Assembly: GCF_943193125.1 (NCBI RefSeq)
Contig: NZ_CALPCX010000002.1
Span: forward strand, 434,001 to 498,000
Reading direction: 5' to 3'
From: Adlercreutzia agrestimuris
GTDB taxonomy: Bacteria; Actinomycetota; Coriobacteriia; Coriobacteriales; Eggerthellaceae
DNA length: 64,000 bases
Made by a program: the position numbers and the translations under genes. This document shows positions 40,881-50,185 of this stretch, one piece after another. The notes beneath the pieces are model-generated. The model was not told the DNA's origin, did not search any database, and saw nothing but the letters and a program-made list of their open reading frames with translations. Positions within the stretch are counted from its first letter, which is position 1; each line of letters starts with the position of its first letter.

Positions 40881-43880
40881 TTACAGTATGATCTCTGTCA
40901 GGCCTGCACTGGAGGCATCAACAAGATCTTTACCTGCAAAAGCGCAGATCATGTTCTTGTTCAATGAATCTTGAATGCAAGGAGCAAGTTCGCAAAGAGC
41001 ATCTTTGGTGGTGGCTATCATCTCGGCTCTAAAGCGCGCCCGATCAGCTGGCGACCATTTCGCGAAATACTGAGCATCTTGCGAACGGACTAAAGCGCGT
41101 GTCTTTTGGGGTGCATCAAATGCTGCAACTGATGCAACAATGAACCCTTCCAGCTCATTTTGTGTCGGGTTGAAGGCTTGAAGCCAGGCGGGAGCACCTG
41201 CAAAACGAGCAAGTGTTTCATCAAGGTGCGGATCGCGGTATGAATTGAAATACACATCACCAATATAAGAAGAGGTAAAGTTAGCTCCATAGGCGCCACC
41301 TTTAACACGCACCTCATTCCAAAGATAATCGTAACTTAATGCACGACGGGCAACTGCCCATGTTCCTGAATATGCAACATCTAAGAGTCTTCTATTGAAA
41401 CCTTGCGCAACATAGCTTACGTCGCTTGGGATAACAAAGACCTCATTTTTAGCTTGCGGTTCAGGTACGCATAGTATCTGTTTTGCGTTTGTGGTCTGTT
41501 CGCAGAGCGGATTTGCACTCCAGAAAGCATCAAAGTCGGCCGCACTGCCTGAGAAGCTGAGCAAACAGGTGTTGTCAGCAAAGATTCTTTGTGCCAAGGA
41601 CTGAAGTTTTGTTACCAATTCTTCTTTGCGTGCATCGTAGTCTTCAAGCAGTGACTTGATGAAGAGATAGAAATCAACGCCTTTGAGTGTCTCACGCAGA
41701 AGAGCAGAAGGCAAGAAGTATGATGCCATGCGTCCGAGAGCATACGCATGACCTGCGGTTACAAAGCTTTGTTCAAGGCTAATGCGCACCTGAGACAAGA
41801 TATCGCGGATCTTGTCAGTATCTGTGAAATCGGTTGTGAGTATGATTTCTTTGCTAAGCGAGACAAGCTTGTCTACGTTTTCTGAAAGTGCGGCGCTTCC
41901 TACCACAAAGTAAGCATTGAGCGCATGCGGATCATCAGGATCTGTGAAGACGTCAGTAAAGAAGTTGAGAGACCCGAGGTAATGATTAATGAGCGTGTCA
42001 AGGGTTGCTGCATCATGTTGGGCTGTTGCAAGCTTGCTTAAGGTCAGTCCTAAAATGCTGACATAGGGCATTTCTTCAAAACTGATATGACTCAAGTTGA
42101 AATAGCGATAGGTATAAACTACGCCATGAAGGGTAGCTTCGTGTCGCAAGCAAGGAAGAGGACAGCTTTCATCCAGCATATATGCTGGTTCATCAGGTGC
42201 ATCGGTTAAATCTGAAAGGCTCAGGTGGGGAAGTGAGGCTAAAGCTTCTGGGCTATCGGGGGCTTCTTGCTCGCGGCGAAGGCGTGCTTCAGCATCAGCA
42301 ATGCGTACATAGTCTTGATCGGTAAACTGTGTGAGCGCCTGAGTGATGCGTTCAGCCTCGGCTTTATCGACATTGTCTTGATCGGGCACAATTTCAACAC
42401 ACGCCCAATGTTTGCTCTGAAGAAACACCTCATCAATAAGCTCTTCAAAGTAATTATCGTCAAGCGCATTGCGCAAGAATGCGAAATCTTCTTCGTACTT
42501 GAGGTAGGCGGTTGCAAGGTCGTTGTCATAGAGCCATCCGCTCAATGCGGCCATGGAAAGCGCTACACCGTCGGCCATATGGAAATCATACTCGCGCATT
42601 TCAAACTCAGCGTGCGAGAGGGAGGCCGCCAGCAAAGCGTGGTCAAGGCCACCTTGTGCCAGAGTAGTCAGAGTGTCGTGCACGATGTGTTTAAAGGTTT
42701 CAGCAGCACCTTCTTTGGCGCCGCGCAATTGCAAAAAGGCGAATGGTTGCAAGAGGCTATCAGCAAGAGAGCCATGTACATCGTCTGCGATACCCGCATC
42801 TAACAGAGCTCGTTTAAGCGGTGCTTCGTTTGAGCCCATCAGGGCATCAAGCAAAATATCCACAGCCACTATACGGGTGCGTTCCGTTACGCTTCCAATA
42901 ACGTAGCCAAGTGCAACGCACGCGTTTTCTGGTGAAGTTGCCATGGTGTGCGTTTCGTGGGGAACAATCACAGCGCTTTGAGCCTCTAAGGGATTTGGGG
43001 TGAGCGGGGGCAGGTTGTCTTTTGCGCGCGCTTCGTCACGTCTGCGTTCCTCAGCTGCTCCCACAGTGAGGTATTCTTCATCTAAGAACGTCAACATACG
43101 CAACAGATCAAGGTTGCCGTAGAGGGTGATATAGCTATTATCAAGACGGTAATGACGTTCGTGTTGCTCCAGGAACTGCTCATAGGTAAGGTCAGGGATG
43201 GCATACGGAGCGCCGCCCGATTCATACTGATAGGCGTTATCGGGGAACAGGGCTGCTTGGGTGTAGTCGTACAAAAGGGAATTAGGGTCAGAAAAGACAC
43301 CTTTCATTTCGTTATAAACTACCCCGTTGAGCATCAGTTGCGGCGTTTGGTCTTTGCTCGAGAGGGCTTCAAGAACAGTCTCTTCGCCCGCTAGAATATT
43401 TCCTTCGTCTGCCTCAAGGTCAGCTTTAAGCTCCCAATGCCAACCTTCCTGTTCAAAAATCTCAGGCTTAAGGTAGATGTTGGGGTGAAGTACCGCATCC
43501 ATATAGACATCGGTGAGATTGATGAGGTCTTGGTCGTTGGTGCTTGCAACCGGATACATCGTTTTGTCGGGAAACGTCATTGCATTGAGGAACGTTTGCA
43601 TGGATGACTTGATCAAATTTACGAACGGTTCTTTGAGGGGGAATTTACGTGATCCGCAAAGCACTGAATGTTCCAAGATGTGAAACACCCCTGTGTCGTC
43701 TTTGGGGGGCGTTTTGAATGTGATAGAAAACGTTTTGTTGTTGTCTTGGTTTGCAAGATATAACAGGCGAGCTTTGGATGCCTCATGAATAAGCGTATAG
43801 GCTACACCGTCAATTTCTGAGAGCGGCTCTTTGGTCTCAACGCGAAATCCTGCTAAGGACTGTCCAATTTCTAATTCCAT
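40881..43880 (-). CDS. M16C zinc metalloprotease (presequence protease/PreP-like)
   Basis: Large clam-shell peptidase of 999 residues. The inverted zinc motif HILEH is in FHILEHSVLCGS (residues ~67-71), followed by the downstream glutamate in FEQEGWHWEL. KEPFVNLIKSSMQTFLNAMTFPDKTMYPVAS is a signature of the PreP/Cym1 subgroup. The second, catalytically empty M16 half ends in a typical RGGAYGA-like segment (VKGGAYGANFTSS). It probably degrades peptides in the cytoplasm; no signal peptide is seen. AGAGGT precedes the ATG. Confidence 0.93.
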   Translation of the reverse strand: MELEIGQSLAGFRVETKEPLSEIDGVAYTLIHEASKARLLYLANQDNNKTFSITFKTPPKDDTGVFHILEHSVLCGSRKFPLKEPFVNLIKSSMQTFLNAMTFPDKTMYPVASTNDQDLINLTDVYMDAVLHPNIYLKPEIFEQEGWHWELKADLEADEGNILAGEETVLEALSSKDQTPQLMLNGVVYNEMKGVFSDPNSLLYDYTQAALFPDNAYQYESGGAPYAIPDLTYEQFLEQHERHYRLDNSYITLYGNLDLLRMLTFLDEEYLTVGAAEERRRDEARAKDNLPPLTPNPLEAQSAVIVPHETHTMATSPENACVALGYVIGSVTERTRIVAVDILLDALMGSNEAPLKRALLDAGIADDVHGSLADSLLQPFAFLQLRGAKEGAAETFKHIVHDTLTTLAQGGLDHALLAASLSHAEFEMREYDFHMADGVALSMAALSGWLYDNDLATAYLKYEEDFAFLRNALDDNYFEELIDEVFLQSKHWACVEIVPDQDNVDKAEAERITQALTQFTDQDYVRIADAEARLRREQEAPDSPEALASLPHLSLSDLTDAPDEPAYMLDESCPLPCLRHEATLHGVVYTYRYFNLSHISFEEMPYVSILGLTLSKLATAQHDAATLDTLINHYLGSLNFFTDVFTDPDDPHALNAYFVVGSAALSENVDKLVSLSKEIILTTDFTDTDKIRDILSQVRISLEQSFVTAGHAYALGRMASYFLPSALLRETLKGVDFYLFIKSLLEDYDARKEELVTKLQSLAQRIFADNTCLLSFSGSAADFDAFWSANPLCEQTTNAKQILCVPEPQAKNEVFVIPSDVSYVAQGFNRRLLDVAYSGTWAVARRALSYDYLWNEVRVKGGAYGANFTSSYIGDVYFNSYRDPHLDETLARFAGAPAWLQAFNPTQNELEGFIVASVAAFDAPQKTRALVRSQDAQYFAKWSPADRARFRAEMIATTKDALCELAPCIQDSLNKNMICAFAGKDLVDASSAGLTEIIL

Positions 43881-43978
43881 AATTACCTCTTTAAGGTCGT
43901 GCTGCTATCTTCTTGTGAAAAAGTCATCGTCAATTGTGCCACAATTCGCGAATACACAACGCCAGGAACCTTTAATGC

Positions 43979-44006
43979 TTGCATCGCTTCAACATAGTGT
44001 GATAAT
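43979..44006 (+). promoter_or_regulatory. Promoter of the trp attenuator/trpB transcript
   Basis: TTGCAT (43979-43984) and GATAAT (44001-44006) are 16 bases apart; a TG before the -10 box gives it extended character. The transcript would begin about 40 bases before the leader-peptide start. Confidence 0.55.
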
Positions 44007-44055
44007 CTCACGTGCAGGCTTTATGAGCTTTGTGAAGTTGTGATGAAAGGGTTAC

Positions 44056-44151
44056 ATGCAAGCTGCTCCAACAACACCAACCGCACTTGTTGCAGATGTC
44101 GTTTTTTCGGCATTGCTATTTGGTGCTTGGTGGTGGAACAGAAGACATTGA
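44056..44151 (+). CDS. trpL: trp leader peptide, 31 residues with Trp-Trp-Trp
   Basis: A short frame with AAAGG 5 bases before ATG encodes a 31-residue peptide ending GAWWWNRRH. Three consecutive TGG codons lie at 44128-44136, just before the first arm of the attenuator. Stalling of the ribosome at these codons when charged tRNA-Trp is scarce would free the antiterminator. The peptide has no expected function of its own. Confidence 0.88.
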   Translation: MQAAPTTPTALVADVVFSALLFGAWWWNRRH

Positions 44152-44226
44152 TACTCGGGTCTCGCGGCTTCTGATTTCTCGCACACATATCCAGAAGAGC
44201 CCTCGGAGATCCGGGGGCTCTTTTTG
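44139..44226 (+). promoter_or_regulatory. Tryptophan attenuator with mutually exclusive hairpins
   Basis: Arm 1 is CAGAAG (44139-44144), directly behind the Trp codons. Arm 2 is GGCTTCTG (44166-44173) and arm 3 CAGAAGAGCC (44192-44201). Arms 3/4 form the terminator GAGCCCTCGG (44197-44206) with CCGGGGGCTC (44211-44220), followed by TTTTT. Arms 1:2 and 2:3 both use CTTCTG, and 2:3 uses part of the terminator's first arm, so the states exclude each other. Confidence 0.88.
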
Positions 44227-44266
44227 TGTGTATATGTTTGGTTAAGGTGGAAGAAAGGAAACACTT

Positions 44267-45655
44267 ATGACAAATCAAATCCCATATCGTTTATATCTTC
44301 GCGAAGATCAAATTCCTACGCAATGGTATAACCTGCGCGCTGATATGCCTGAACCACCTGAGCCAATGCGTTTAGCTGACGGATCGGTTGCCACTCATGA
44401 AGACCTGTCGCCGGTGTTTTGCGATGCTTTGGTCGAGCAGGAATTAGATGATGAGACTGCTTATGTTGATATCCCTGAAGGGGTTCGCGAAATGTATAAG
44501 GTGTATCGTCCTTCGCCGTTGTGCCGCGCTTATAACCTTGAGCGTGCGTTGGGTACGCCAGCAAAGATTTATTACAAATTTGAAGGCAACAACACCTCGG
44601 GTTCCCATAAGCTCAACTCCGCAATTGCGCAAGCTTACTATGCCAAAGAGCAAGATCTGGAAAAGATCACTACCGAGACAGGTGCCGGACAATGGGGGAC
44701 GGCTCTTTCGGAAGCAGCAGATCATTTCGGACTTGATCTAGACGTTTTTATGGTCAAGTGTTCCTATAATCAAAAGCCGTTCCGCAGAAACATCATGGAG
44801 ACCTTTCATGCAACTGTGACTCCCTCTCCGTCAGAGATGACTGAAGTAGGAAAGCGTATGTTAGCTGAGCATCCTGATTCAACAGGATCTCTTGGCACGG
44901 CAATCTCTGAGGCAGTAGAGCGCGCACTAAATGTACCCAACAATAAGGGTCGCTATCAGCTTGGTAGTGTGCTTAATCAAGTTGTATTGCATCAATCCAT
45001 CATTGGGCTTGAGAGTTATTGTGCTCTTGAAGAGTTGGGAGAGTATCCCGATATCGTCATCGGATGTGCTGGCGGCGGTTCAAATCTTGGTGGTCTTATT
45101 GCGCCCTTTATGCGTGACAAGCTCAAGGGGATTAAGCCTGATACGCGTTTTATTGCTGTTGAGCCGGCAAGTTGTCCATCGCTTACGCGGGGTAAATACG
45201 CATATGATTACGCTGACACCGGCCAAACTTGCCCCCTCGTTAAGATGTATACGCTTGGTAATGGCTTTTTGCCTAACCCTGATCATGCAGGAGGTTTGCG
45301 CTACCATGGCATGTCTCCTATCGTGTCGAAGCTCAAACATGATGGTTATATGGAAGCCATTGCTGTTAAGCAAACTGACGTATTTGCTGCAGCAGAAGAG
45401 TTTGCGCGCCAAGAGACAATCTTGCCAGCTCCGGAAAGCGCTCATGCAATTTATGCCGCCATGGAAGAGGCAAAAAAATGCATTGAAACGGGCGAGGAGA
45501 AAGTAATTTTATTTGGTCTTACAGGCACTGGTTATTTTGATATGTATGCCTATGATGCGTTCAATCAAGGTAAGATGACCGACTATGAGCCAACCGAAGA
45601 GGAGCTGGCAGCTGGTTTTGCTACTATTCCTGTTATCCCAGGCATTCAAGAATAA
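44267..45655 (+). CDS. trpB: TrpB2-type tryptophan synthase beta chain
   Basis: PLP enzyme joining indole and serine (or O-phosphoserine) to tryptophan. The PLP lysine is in NTSGSHKLNSA (near residue 117). RPSPL, TETGAGQWGTAL and GCAGGGSNLGGL are conserved. The long N-terminus (about 75 residues before RPSP) and the YHGMSP segment mark the TrpB2 subgroup, which works without TrpA. No trpA or other trp gene adjoins it, so the enzyme may salvage indole made by other bacteria. A trp attenuator in front shows that its expression responds to tryptophan. GAAAGGAAAC precedes the ATG. Confidence 0.93.
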   Translation: MTNQIPYRLYLREDQIPTQWYNLRADMPEPPEPMRLADGSVATHEDLSPVFCDALVEQELDDETAYVDIPEGVREMYKVYRPSPLCRAYNLERALGTPAKIYYKFEGNNTSGSHKLNSAIAQAYYAKEQDLEKITTETGAGQWGTALSEAADHFGLDLDVFMVKCSYNQKPFRRNIMETFHATVTPSPSEMTEVGKRMLAEHPDSTGSLGTAISEAVERALNVPNNKGRYQLGSVLNQVVLHQSIIGLESYCALEELGEYPDIVIGCAGGGSNLGGLIAPFMRDKLKGIKPDTRFIAVEPASCPSLTRGKYAYDYADTGQTCPLVKMYTLGNGFLPNPDHAGGLRYHGMSPIVSKLKHDGYMEAIAVKQTDVFAAAEEFARQETILPAPESAHAIYAAMEEAKKCIETGEEKVILFGLTGTGYFDMYAYDAFNQGKMTDYEPTEEELAAGFATIPVIPGIQE

Positions 45656-45722
45656 AAGCTATACGGTGAAAGGCATTTATTTAAGCAGATAGTTTATGGG
45701 TCTTTGACCGATTGATGTACTT

Positions 45723-45757
45723 CGGGCAGCTATCGTGAGAGTGGTGGTAGCTGCCCG
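45723..45757 (+). terminator. Hairpin after trpB
   Basis: CGGGCAGCTA (45723-45732) pairs with TAGCTGCCCG (45748-45757), a perfect 10-bp stem. The T-tract is weak. A TATAAT at 45822-45827 may begin the next transcript. Confidence 0.55.
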
Positions 45758-45852
45758 TGTCTGTTAGTTATCAAAGCAATGGATTTTATTGGGAAGGAGT
45801 AACCTTTAAGCTGAGTTACCGTATAATTTGGCTAAGTTGAAGGGAGCTTAAA

Positions 45853-46206
45853 GTGTCAGAAAAACAGCCGACATTTTCACATATTACCGTCCATGCTCAA
45901 GACGATGATGATTTCGTTATTCAAGCAGGGGCAAAACCTTCAACTCCGCCTCGTGTGGCGGTTTCGCAGGATGAAACAACCCAAGAAATAGAAGCTGAAG
46001 AGTCACCGGTTCAAACACCAGTAAAAGTGTCTTCTTCTGTTTCGGAAAAATCTGTTGATAAGCCAGTTAAAGATGACGGATACCATGAGACTACCTTGGA
46101 GGATTTGCAATCTACGCCAATGTCGTCCATGCAAAAGATAATCATTGCGCTTGCGCTCATAGGTGTTGCTTGTGCCATTATCTATTGCGTCTTTTTTACG
46201 AACTAG
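45853..46206 (+). CDS. Hypothetical small single-pass membrane protein
   Basis: Not recognised. GTG start with AGGGAG upstream; 117 residues. The first ~90 residues are acidic and Ser/Thr/Pro/Glu-rich with no fold motif, like a disordered cytosolic domain. One hydrophobic helix at the very end (residues ~97-115, IIALALIGVACAIIYCVFF) makes it tail-anchored. It is followed 51 bases later by another single-pass protein with the same disordered character, so the two may act together. Confidence 0.65.
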   Translation: MSEKQPTFSHITVHAQDDDDFVIQAGAKPSTPPRVAVSQDETTQEIEAEESPVQTPVKVSSSVSEKSVDKPVKDDGYHETTLEDLQSTPMSSMQKIIIALALIGVACAIIYCVFFTN

Positions 46207-46257
46207 CACATGTACAGAGCAGGCAATTTAATTGCTTGAGTGCTGGGAAGGTGAACA

Positions 46258-47508
46258 ATGCCCAAACATGCTTCATATGGTAATAAGAACTCTAAACGAA
46301 CCATGCGGCACACGGATGAATATACCCCGCAAGCATCACAATATGATACCCACGACGAACCCATTGGCTTAACGCAAGCTTTTACACCGCTTGATCAAAC
46401 CGATGAGTTTAGTGCAGTCGGTTCTTCATCAGGTCGTCACGCCAGTGGTTTTAGCTACAAACCCGATGATGGATCCGATGAATATCCTGATGCATTTGAA
46501 AGTCTTGAGCCAGTAGCGGAACCTCCGCTGTTGTTTGAGGAACAAACTCAAGCTATTGCGCCAGCGCCAACGCGTGGTCGACATGGCAAAAGCAATAAAC
46601 TTACGCTTTCGCCACATCAAAAAAAATCGCGTCGGATGCGTCGCATTTTGATTGTCATTATGGTTTTGTTGGTGCTTCTTATTGGCGCTATTGTTTATAT
46701 GGGATGGCAACTCTTTTCTGAGGCTAATCTCTCTGCATCACAGCAGGTGCAACAGCTTGAATCTACAGAAAGCGAAACAGAGAGTTTGCAAACAGACCCT
46801 TCTGCCACTACTGATGCAACAACTGTTACCGAAAAGCGCACTGAGGTTCCTGATTTGCTAAGCATTTTAGGCTTGAGCGAAAGTGAAGCTATTGCGCAAC
46901 TCAAACGTGGTGCATCGGTTGTTTCTACGCGCGAAGTATCTGAAGAGGGAAGTGCTATTGTCACCCAAGAGACCGTGGCGCTCCTTGAGGAGCCAGCCGA
47001 TTCGCGCTCGGGCACGCCAACGGTTTATTTGGGGCTGAATGCTGATGGTGTTGTCGTATCAGCTGGATACTCTGCAGCTACAGCGTCTTTGGGCTATGGG
47101 TCCATCAGTTTTGCTGAAGCAATTGAGACTCAGCACATCATTCAAAAAACCTTGGAAGAGGCTGGAGTAACCGTGTCTGATGATGCTATTACTTTGCCAA
47201 GCGATAGATCTGATTATGCCACCTATGCAAGTGATGGCACGACGGTTACCGCTGAGAATTGCTCATTCTCAGGACCGGTTGATATTAATGGTGAAACATA
47301 TGAATGGTCAGCAGTTTTGACATATAACTACACCACATCAAATGCAACTGGTAATCTTGCAGACACAATTCGCATTATCTATGTGTATGTTGATGCTCCA
47401 GAGGCGCAGGCTCCTGTTGAAGAGGCGGCAGAGTCTGATCAGTCATCTGAAGCGGGGGACAGCGCAGCTGAGGCCTCGGGTGCAGAAGGCACGGCTGCCG
47501 CGTCGTAA
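46258..47508 (+). CDS. Hypothetical single-pass membrane protein with exported C-terminal domain
   Basis: Not recognised. Residues 1-125 are disordered and end in a basic patch (KKSRRMRRI). One membrane helix spans ~128-150, and the remaining ~265 residues are outside. The exterior part has a Ser/Glu/Thr stalk followed by a domain with LSILGLSESEAIAQLKRG, similar to PASTA-like or glycine-rich turns, and a beta-rich section near TVTAENCSFSGPVDINGETYEW. It ends in an Ala/Glu/Ser tail. GGAAGGTGA precedes the ATG. The architecture (cytoplasmic basic patch plus exterior repeat-like domain) suggests an envelope role. Confidence 0.65.
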   Translation: MPKHASYGNKNSKRTMRHTDEYTPQASQYDTHDEPIGLTQAFTPLDQTDEFSAVGSSSGRHASGFSYKPDDGSDEYPDAFESLEPVAEPPLLFEEQTQAIAPAPTRGRHGKSNKLTLSPHQKKSRRMRRILIVIMVLLVLLIGAIVYMGWQLFSEANLSASQQVQQLESTESETESLQTDPSATTDATTVTEKRTEVPDLLSILGLSESEAIAQLKRGASVVSTREVSEEGSAIVTQETVALLEEPADSRSGTPTVYLGLNADGVVVSAGYSAATASLGYGSISFAEAIETQHIIQKTLEEAGVTVSDDAITLPSDRSDYATYASDGTTVTAENCSFSGPVDINGETYEWSAVLTYNYTTSNATGNLADTIRIIYVYVDAPEAQAPVEEAAESDQSSEAGDSAAEASGAEGTAAAS

Positions 47509-47539
47509 GGTAAGAACTTAAAGCGTTATCAACATATAT

Positions 47540-47573
47540 AAAAAATGCCGCCTTAATAAGACGGCATTTTTTT
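47540..47573. terminator. Terminator between convergent genes
   Basis: AAAAAATGCCG and CGGCATTTTTT form an 11-bp stem with an inner CTTAATAAG, ending in a run of T. It serves the forward gene and possibly the reverse flavoprotein gene. Confidence 0.82.
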
Positions 47574-47617
47574 GACTTAAGCCGAAGCTCATTAATGCTC
47601 TTTTGAATTACAAAGCG

Positions 47618-49009
47618 TTATTCTTCGTAAAGTGAGAACATATCTTTGCCAACGCCACAAACGGGGCAAACCCAATCCTCGGGGATATCCTCAAAAGTGG
47701 TACCAGGTTCAATACCACCATCAGGATCTCCTAATTCGGGATCGTAGATAAAGCCGCATACATCACAAACATATTTCTGCATAGTCGGTTTCTCCTGTTC
47801 TTGAAGAGGGGTTGTTGTGTCTATCTCCAAAAGATCAGCAACAAACGCAGGTATTTCTGCATAGTCACTCTCTTGTGGATTCCAATTCACGCGCAATGCG
47901 TTATCGCTCACGGTAAAGCCAGCATCGCGCAATCTTTCTTGAAGGATCTGCGTGCCTTCACCACTCCATCCATAGCAGCCAAATGCTGCGGCTCGCTTGT
48001 TCTTGAACTTGAGCGATTTGAGGAATGTTAGCCATCCAGATGCACCAGAAAGAATATCGTTGACAACGGTGGGAGATCCAAGAGCAAGCGCTTTTGAGCG
48101 AAAAACGTCAACCATTACATCGTTTTTGTCATCAGTCTCAATGTTGTGTACCACCACGTTGGTTTGCGGGCTAACACGCGCTATTTCATCGGCAATTGCA
48201 TGAGCAAGCATTTTGGTGCCATTCCACATGGTGGCATAGCACACGCAGACCATGTCCTCTTGGTAGGCATCTGACCACAAGGCATAATCAGCAACAATTT
48301 GAAGAGGATTATCGCGCCAGACAACACCATGAGAAGGAGCAATATAGGCAATGGGGAGCTGAAGCTTATCAAGTTCAGCAAGTTTGCGTTTTACGTTTTG
48401 AGCATAGGGGTTCAAGATGTTTACATAGTATTTGAGCGCTTCGTAGTGTAAAAGCGGTTGATTTGCTCGGTCGTTAAAGAGCTCTTCTACGGCAAAATGT
48501 TGACCGAAAGCATCCATGGAAAACAACACATTGTCGCCGGTCAAAAAGCTTGCGAGTGAATCCGGCCAATGCATCATGGGCATTTCAATAAAGATGAGTT
48601 GCTTGCCGTTGCCAACATCGAGGGTGTCACCTGATTTGACAATATGAAAATTCCAGTTTCGTTTACCATATTGGCCTTCAAGGGACTTAACGGCGTTTGC
48701 GGTGCAATAAATAGGAACATTGGGTATGCGCTCCATCAGCGCTGCAAGCGCACCCGAATGGTCGCACTCGCCGTGATGGGCAACAATGTAGTCAATAGAA
48801 GAGAGATCTATTTCCGCTTCAAGGTTTTCAATAAAGTCAAAACGATGAGGAATCCAAACGGTGTCAATCAATACCGTTTTTTCTTCTTGAACTAAATACG
48901 CATTTTGGCTTGAACCGTGCTCAATGGTGTAGTCTTCGCCATGAAAGTGTTTGAGCTCCCAATCAAGATATCCAATCCAACTTACATTGCCGACAATGTG
49001 CTTTTTCAT
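47618..49009 (-). CDS. Flavodiiron protein (FprA family) with C-terminal rubredoxin
   Basis: The metallo-beta-lactamase-like half carries the diiron ligands in [11 protein letters not shown] (HxExDH) near residue 82, with a later [11 protein letters not shown]is. A flavodoxin half follows ([20 protein letters not shown] near residue 255). A rubredoxin domain ends the protein with CDVCG and CPVCG knuckles. Such enzymes reduce oxygen to water or NO to N2O using electrons passed through rubredoxin. Having rubredoxin fused makes an external carrier unnecessary. AAGGAGC precedes the ATG. This is the main oxygen-defence candidate of the window. Confidence 0.93.
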   Translation of the reverse strand: MKKHIVGNVSWIGYLDWELKHFHGEDYTIEHGSSQNAYLVQEEKTVLIDTVWIPHRFDFIENLEAEIDLSSIDYIVAHHGECDHSGALAALMERIPNVPIYCTANAVKSLEGQYGKRNWNFHIVKSGDTLDVGNGKQLIFIEMPMMHWPDSLASFLTGDNVLFSMDAFGQHFAVEELFNDRANQPLLHYEALKYYVNILNPYAQNVKRKLAELDKLQLPIAYIAPSHGVVWRDNPLQIVADYALWSDAYQEDMVCVCYATMWNGTKMLAHAIADEIARVSPQTNVVVHNIETDDKNDVMVDVFRSKALALGSPTVVNDILSGASGWLTFLKSLKFKNKRAAAFGCYGWSGEGTQILQERLRDAGFTVSDNALRVNWNPQESDYAEIPAFVADLLEIDTTTPLQEQEKPTMQKYVCDVCGFIYDPELGDPDGGIEPGTTFEDIPEDWVCPVCGVGKDMFSLYEE

Positions 49010-49202
49010 ACTTGAAGCTCCTTGCGATTAAAACGTACGCGAAGTCTATACTGTTGAGCCTACCTGCTTTCTGAGTGGAAAGTCTGCGCTTAGGAGATTT
49101 GTCATGAAATAGTGAACGCATTATTGGTATGCTGCAATGAAAATTGCGAACGCTTTCTATGGATGCGGTGCGTCTTTTCGCAAAACAATCACAGCGAAGT
49201 AC

Positions 49203-49230
49203 TTGCAACATATTTGCAAAGTGATACAAT
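49203..49230 (+). promoter_or_regulatory. Promoter of infC-rpmI-rplT
   Basis: TTGCAA (49203-49208) and extended -10 TGATACAAT (ending 49230) are 16 bases apart, predicting a start near 49237. The preceding 49010-49202 shows no gene. Confidence 0.65.
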
Positions 49231-49236
49231 TTCTGT

Positions 49237-49388
49237 CTTGTGAACAGAAGTGAGGTGCATACCTCCACCTGGTTCGGCGCTTTGGCTGCTGATGGGTTTA
49301 CTCAATATAAGCATTGTCTTATGTGAAGTCCCGTATGTGTCAAAGCAGCGGGTTTTTTATTTTGTGCGCAAGCACACAAGAAAGGAAG
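49237..49388 (+). promoter_or_regulatory. Long leader of infC with possible L20/IF3 attenuation
   Basis: The leader holds a small GAGGTGCATACCTC hairpin. A weak CCCG...CGGG stem (49330-49352) followed by TTTTTTATTTT looks like a terminator. GCTTTGGCTGCT (49279-49290) can pair instead with CAAAGCAGC (49341-49349), which would disrupt that stem. The switch-like layout recalls the L20-regulated leader of Bacillus but is not a proven match. Confidence 0.4.
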
Positions 49389-49970
49389 GTGAGCGCAATA
49401 GCTGCTCAAGAACCTCGGCTCAATGAACAGATTTCTGTTCGCGAGTGCCGACTGATTGGTTTTGACGGAACTCAAATGGGCATCTATCCCACCGTTCAAG
49501 CTCAGCGTATTGCTGATGATGAGGGTTTAGATCTCGTTGAGATTGCGCCAAATGCTGATCCGCCTGTATGTCGCATCATGGATTACGGTAAGTTTAAGTA
49601 CGACCAGGCCATTAAGGCAAAGCAGGCTCGCAAGAACCAAAGTAAAATTGAAACCAAGGAAATGAAGTTTCGCCCGAAAATTGATGTGGGTGATTACACA
49701 ACCAAGAAAAAGCATGTACTTCGTTTTCTTGATGCTGGGAACAAAGTCAAAATCACCATCATGTTCCGTGGTCGTGAAATGGCTCATCCCGAGCAAGGTC
49801 TCACCATCCTAGAACGATTGGCAGATGACTTGAAAGACATGGCAGTTATTGAGTCGCAGCCAAAGATGGAAGGCCGCAACATGCATATGTTGATTGCCCC
49901 GCTGCCTACAGCGGCTAAAAAGAAAAAGGACGAATCGAGTAAGGAAGAAAGGACACAGGATAATGCCTAA
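49389..49970 (+). CDS. infC: Translation initiation factor IF-3
   Basis: Blocks 50S joining and proofreads start codons on the 30S subunit. The core is unmistakable: [22 protein letters not shown] (residues ~48-69), [28 protein letters not shown] place the start at the GTG at 49389, behind AGAAAGGA. An alternative is the rare ATA three codons later (49398), with the GGAAGGTGAG behind it at proper spacing; infC uses rare starts for autoregulation elsewhere. The frame continues to 49314 without a ribosome-binding site. The stop overlaps rpmI by 8 bases. Confidence 0.95.
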   Translation: MSAIAAQEPRLNEQISVRECRLIGFDGTQMGIYPTVQAQRIADDEGLDLVEIAPNADPPVCRIMDYGKFKYDQAIKAKQARKNQSKIETKEMKFRPKIDVGDYTTKKKHVLRFLDAGNKVKITIMFRGREMAHPEQGLTILERLADDLKDMAVIESQPKMEGRNMHMLIAPLPTAAKKKKDESSKEERTQDNA

Positions 49971-50160
49971 AATGAAGACTCATCGCGGTACTGCAAAGCG
50001 TTTCCGCGTTACTGGCTCCGGCAAAATCATGCGTGCAAAGGCTTACAAGAGCCACATTCTCACCAAGAAAAGCCCGAAGCGTAAGCGTAATTTCCGTCAC
50101 GAGACCGAAGTTGCTCAGGCTGACCAAAAGGTCATCGCTCGCAACCTTGGCCTTCGCTAG
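49963..50160 (+). CDS. rpmI: 50S ribosomal protein bL35
   Basis: A 65-residue basic protein: [15 protein letters not shown] at the start and [17 protein letters not shown] in the middle are diagnostic. The start overlaps the infC stop by 8 bases with AGGA upstream. An in-frame extension to 49894 would read into infC and is rejected. Classical infC-rpmI-rplT order. Confidence 0.96.
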   Translation: MPKMKTHRGTAKRFRVTGSGKIMRAKAYKSHILTKKSPKRKRNFRHETEVAQADQKVIARNLGLR

Positions 50161-50185
50161 AATTTCAAAGGAGCTCTGATACGAA

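Noticed and set aside
44052..44264. Reverse reading frame over the trp leader
   Set aside because: It is an antisense shadow of the leader peptide and attenuator; the forward leader has a ribosome-binding site and clear function.
49314..49388. IF-3 starting at 49314
   Set aside because: This region is the leader with terminator-like sequence; no ribosome-binding site and no family similarity.
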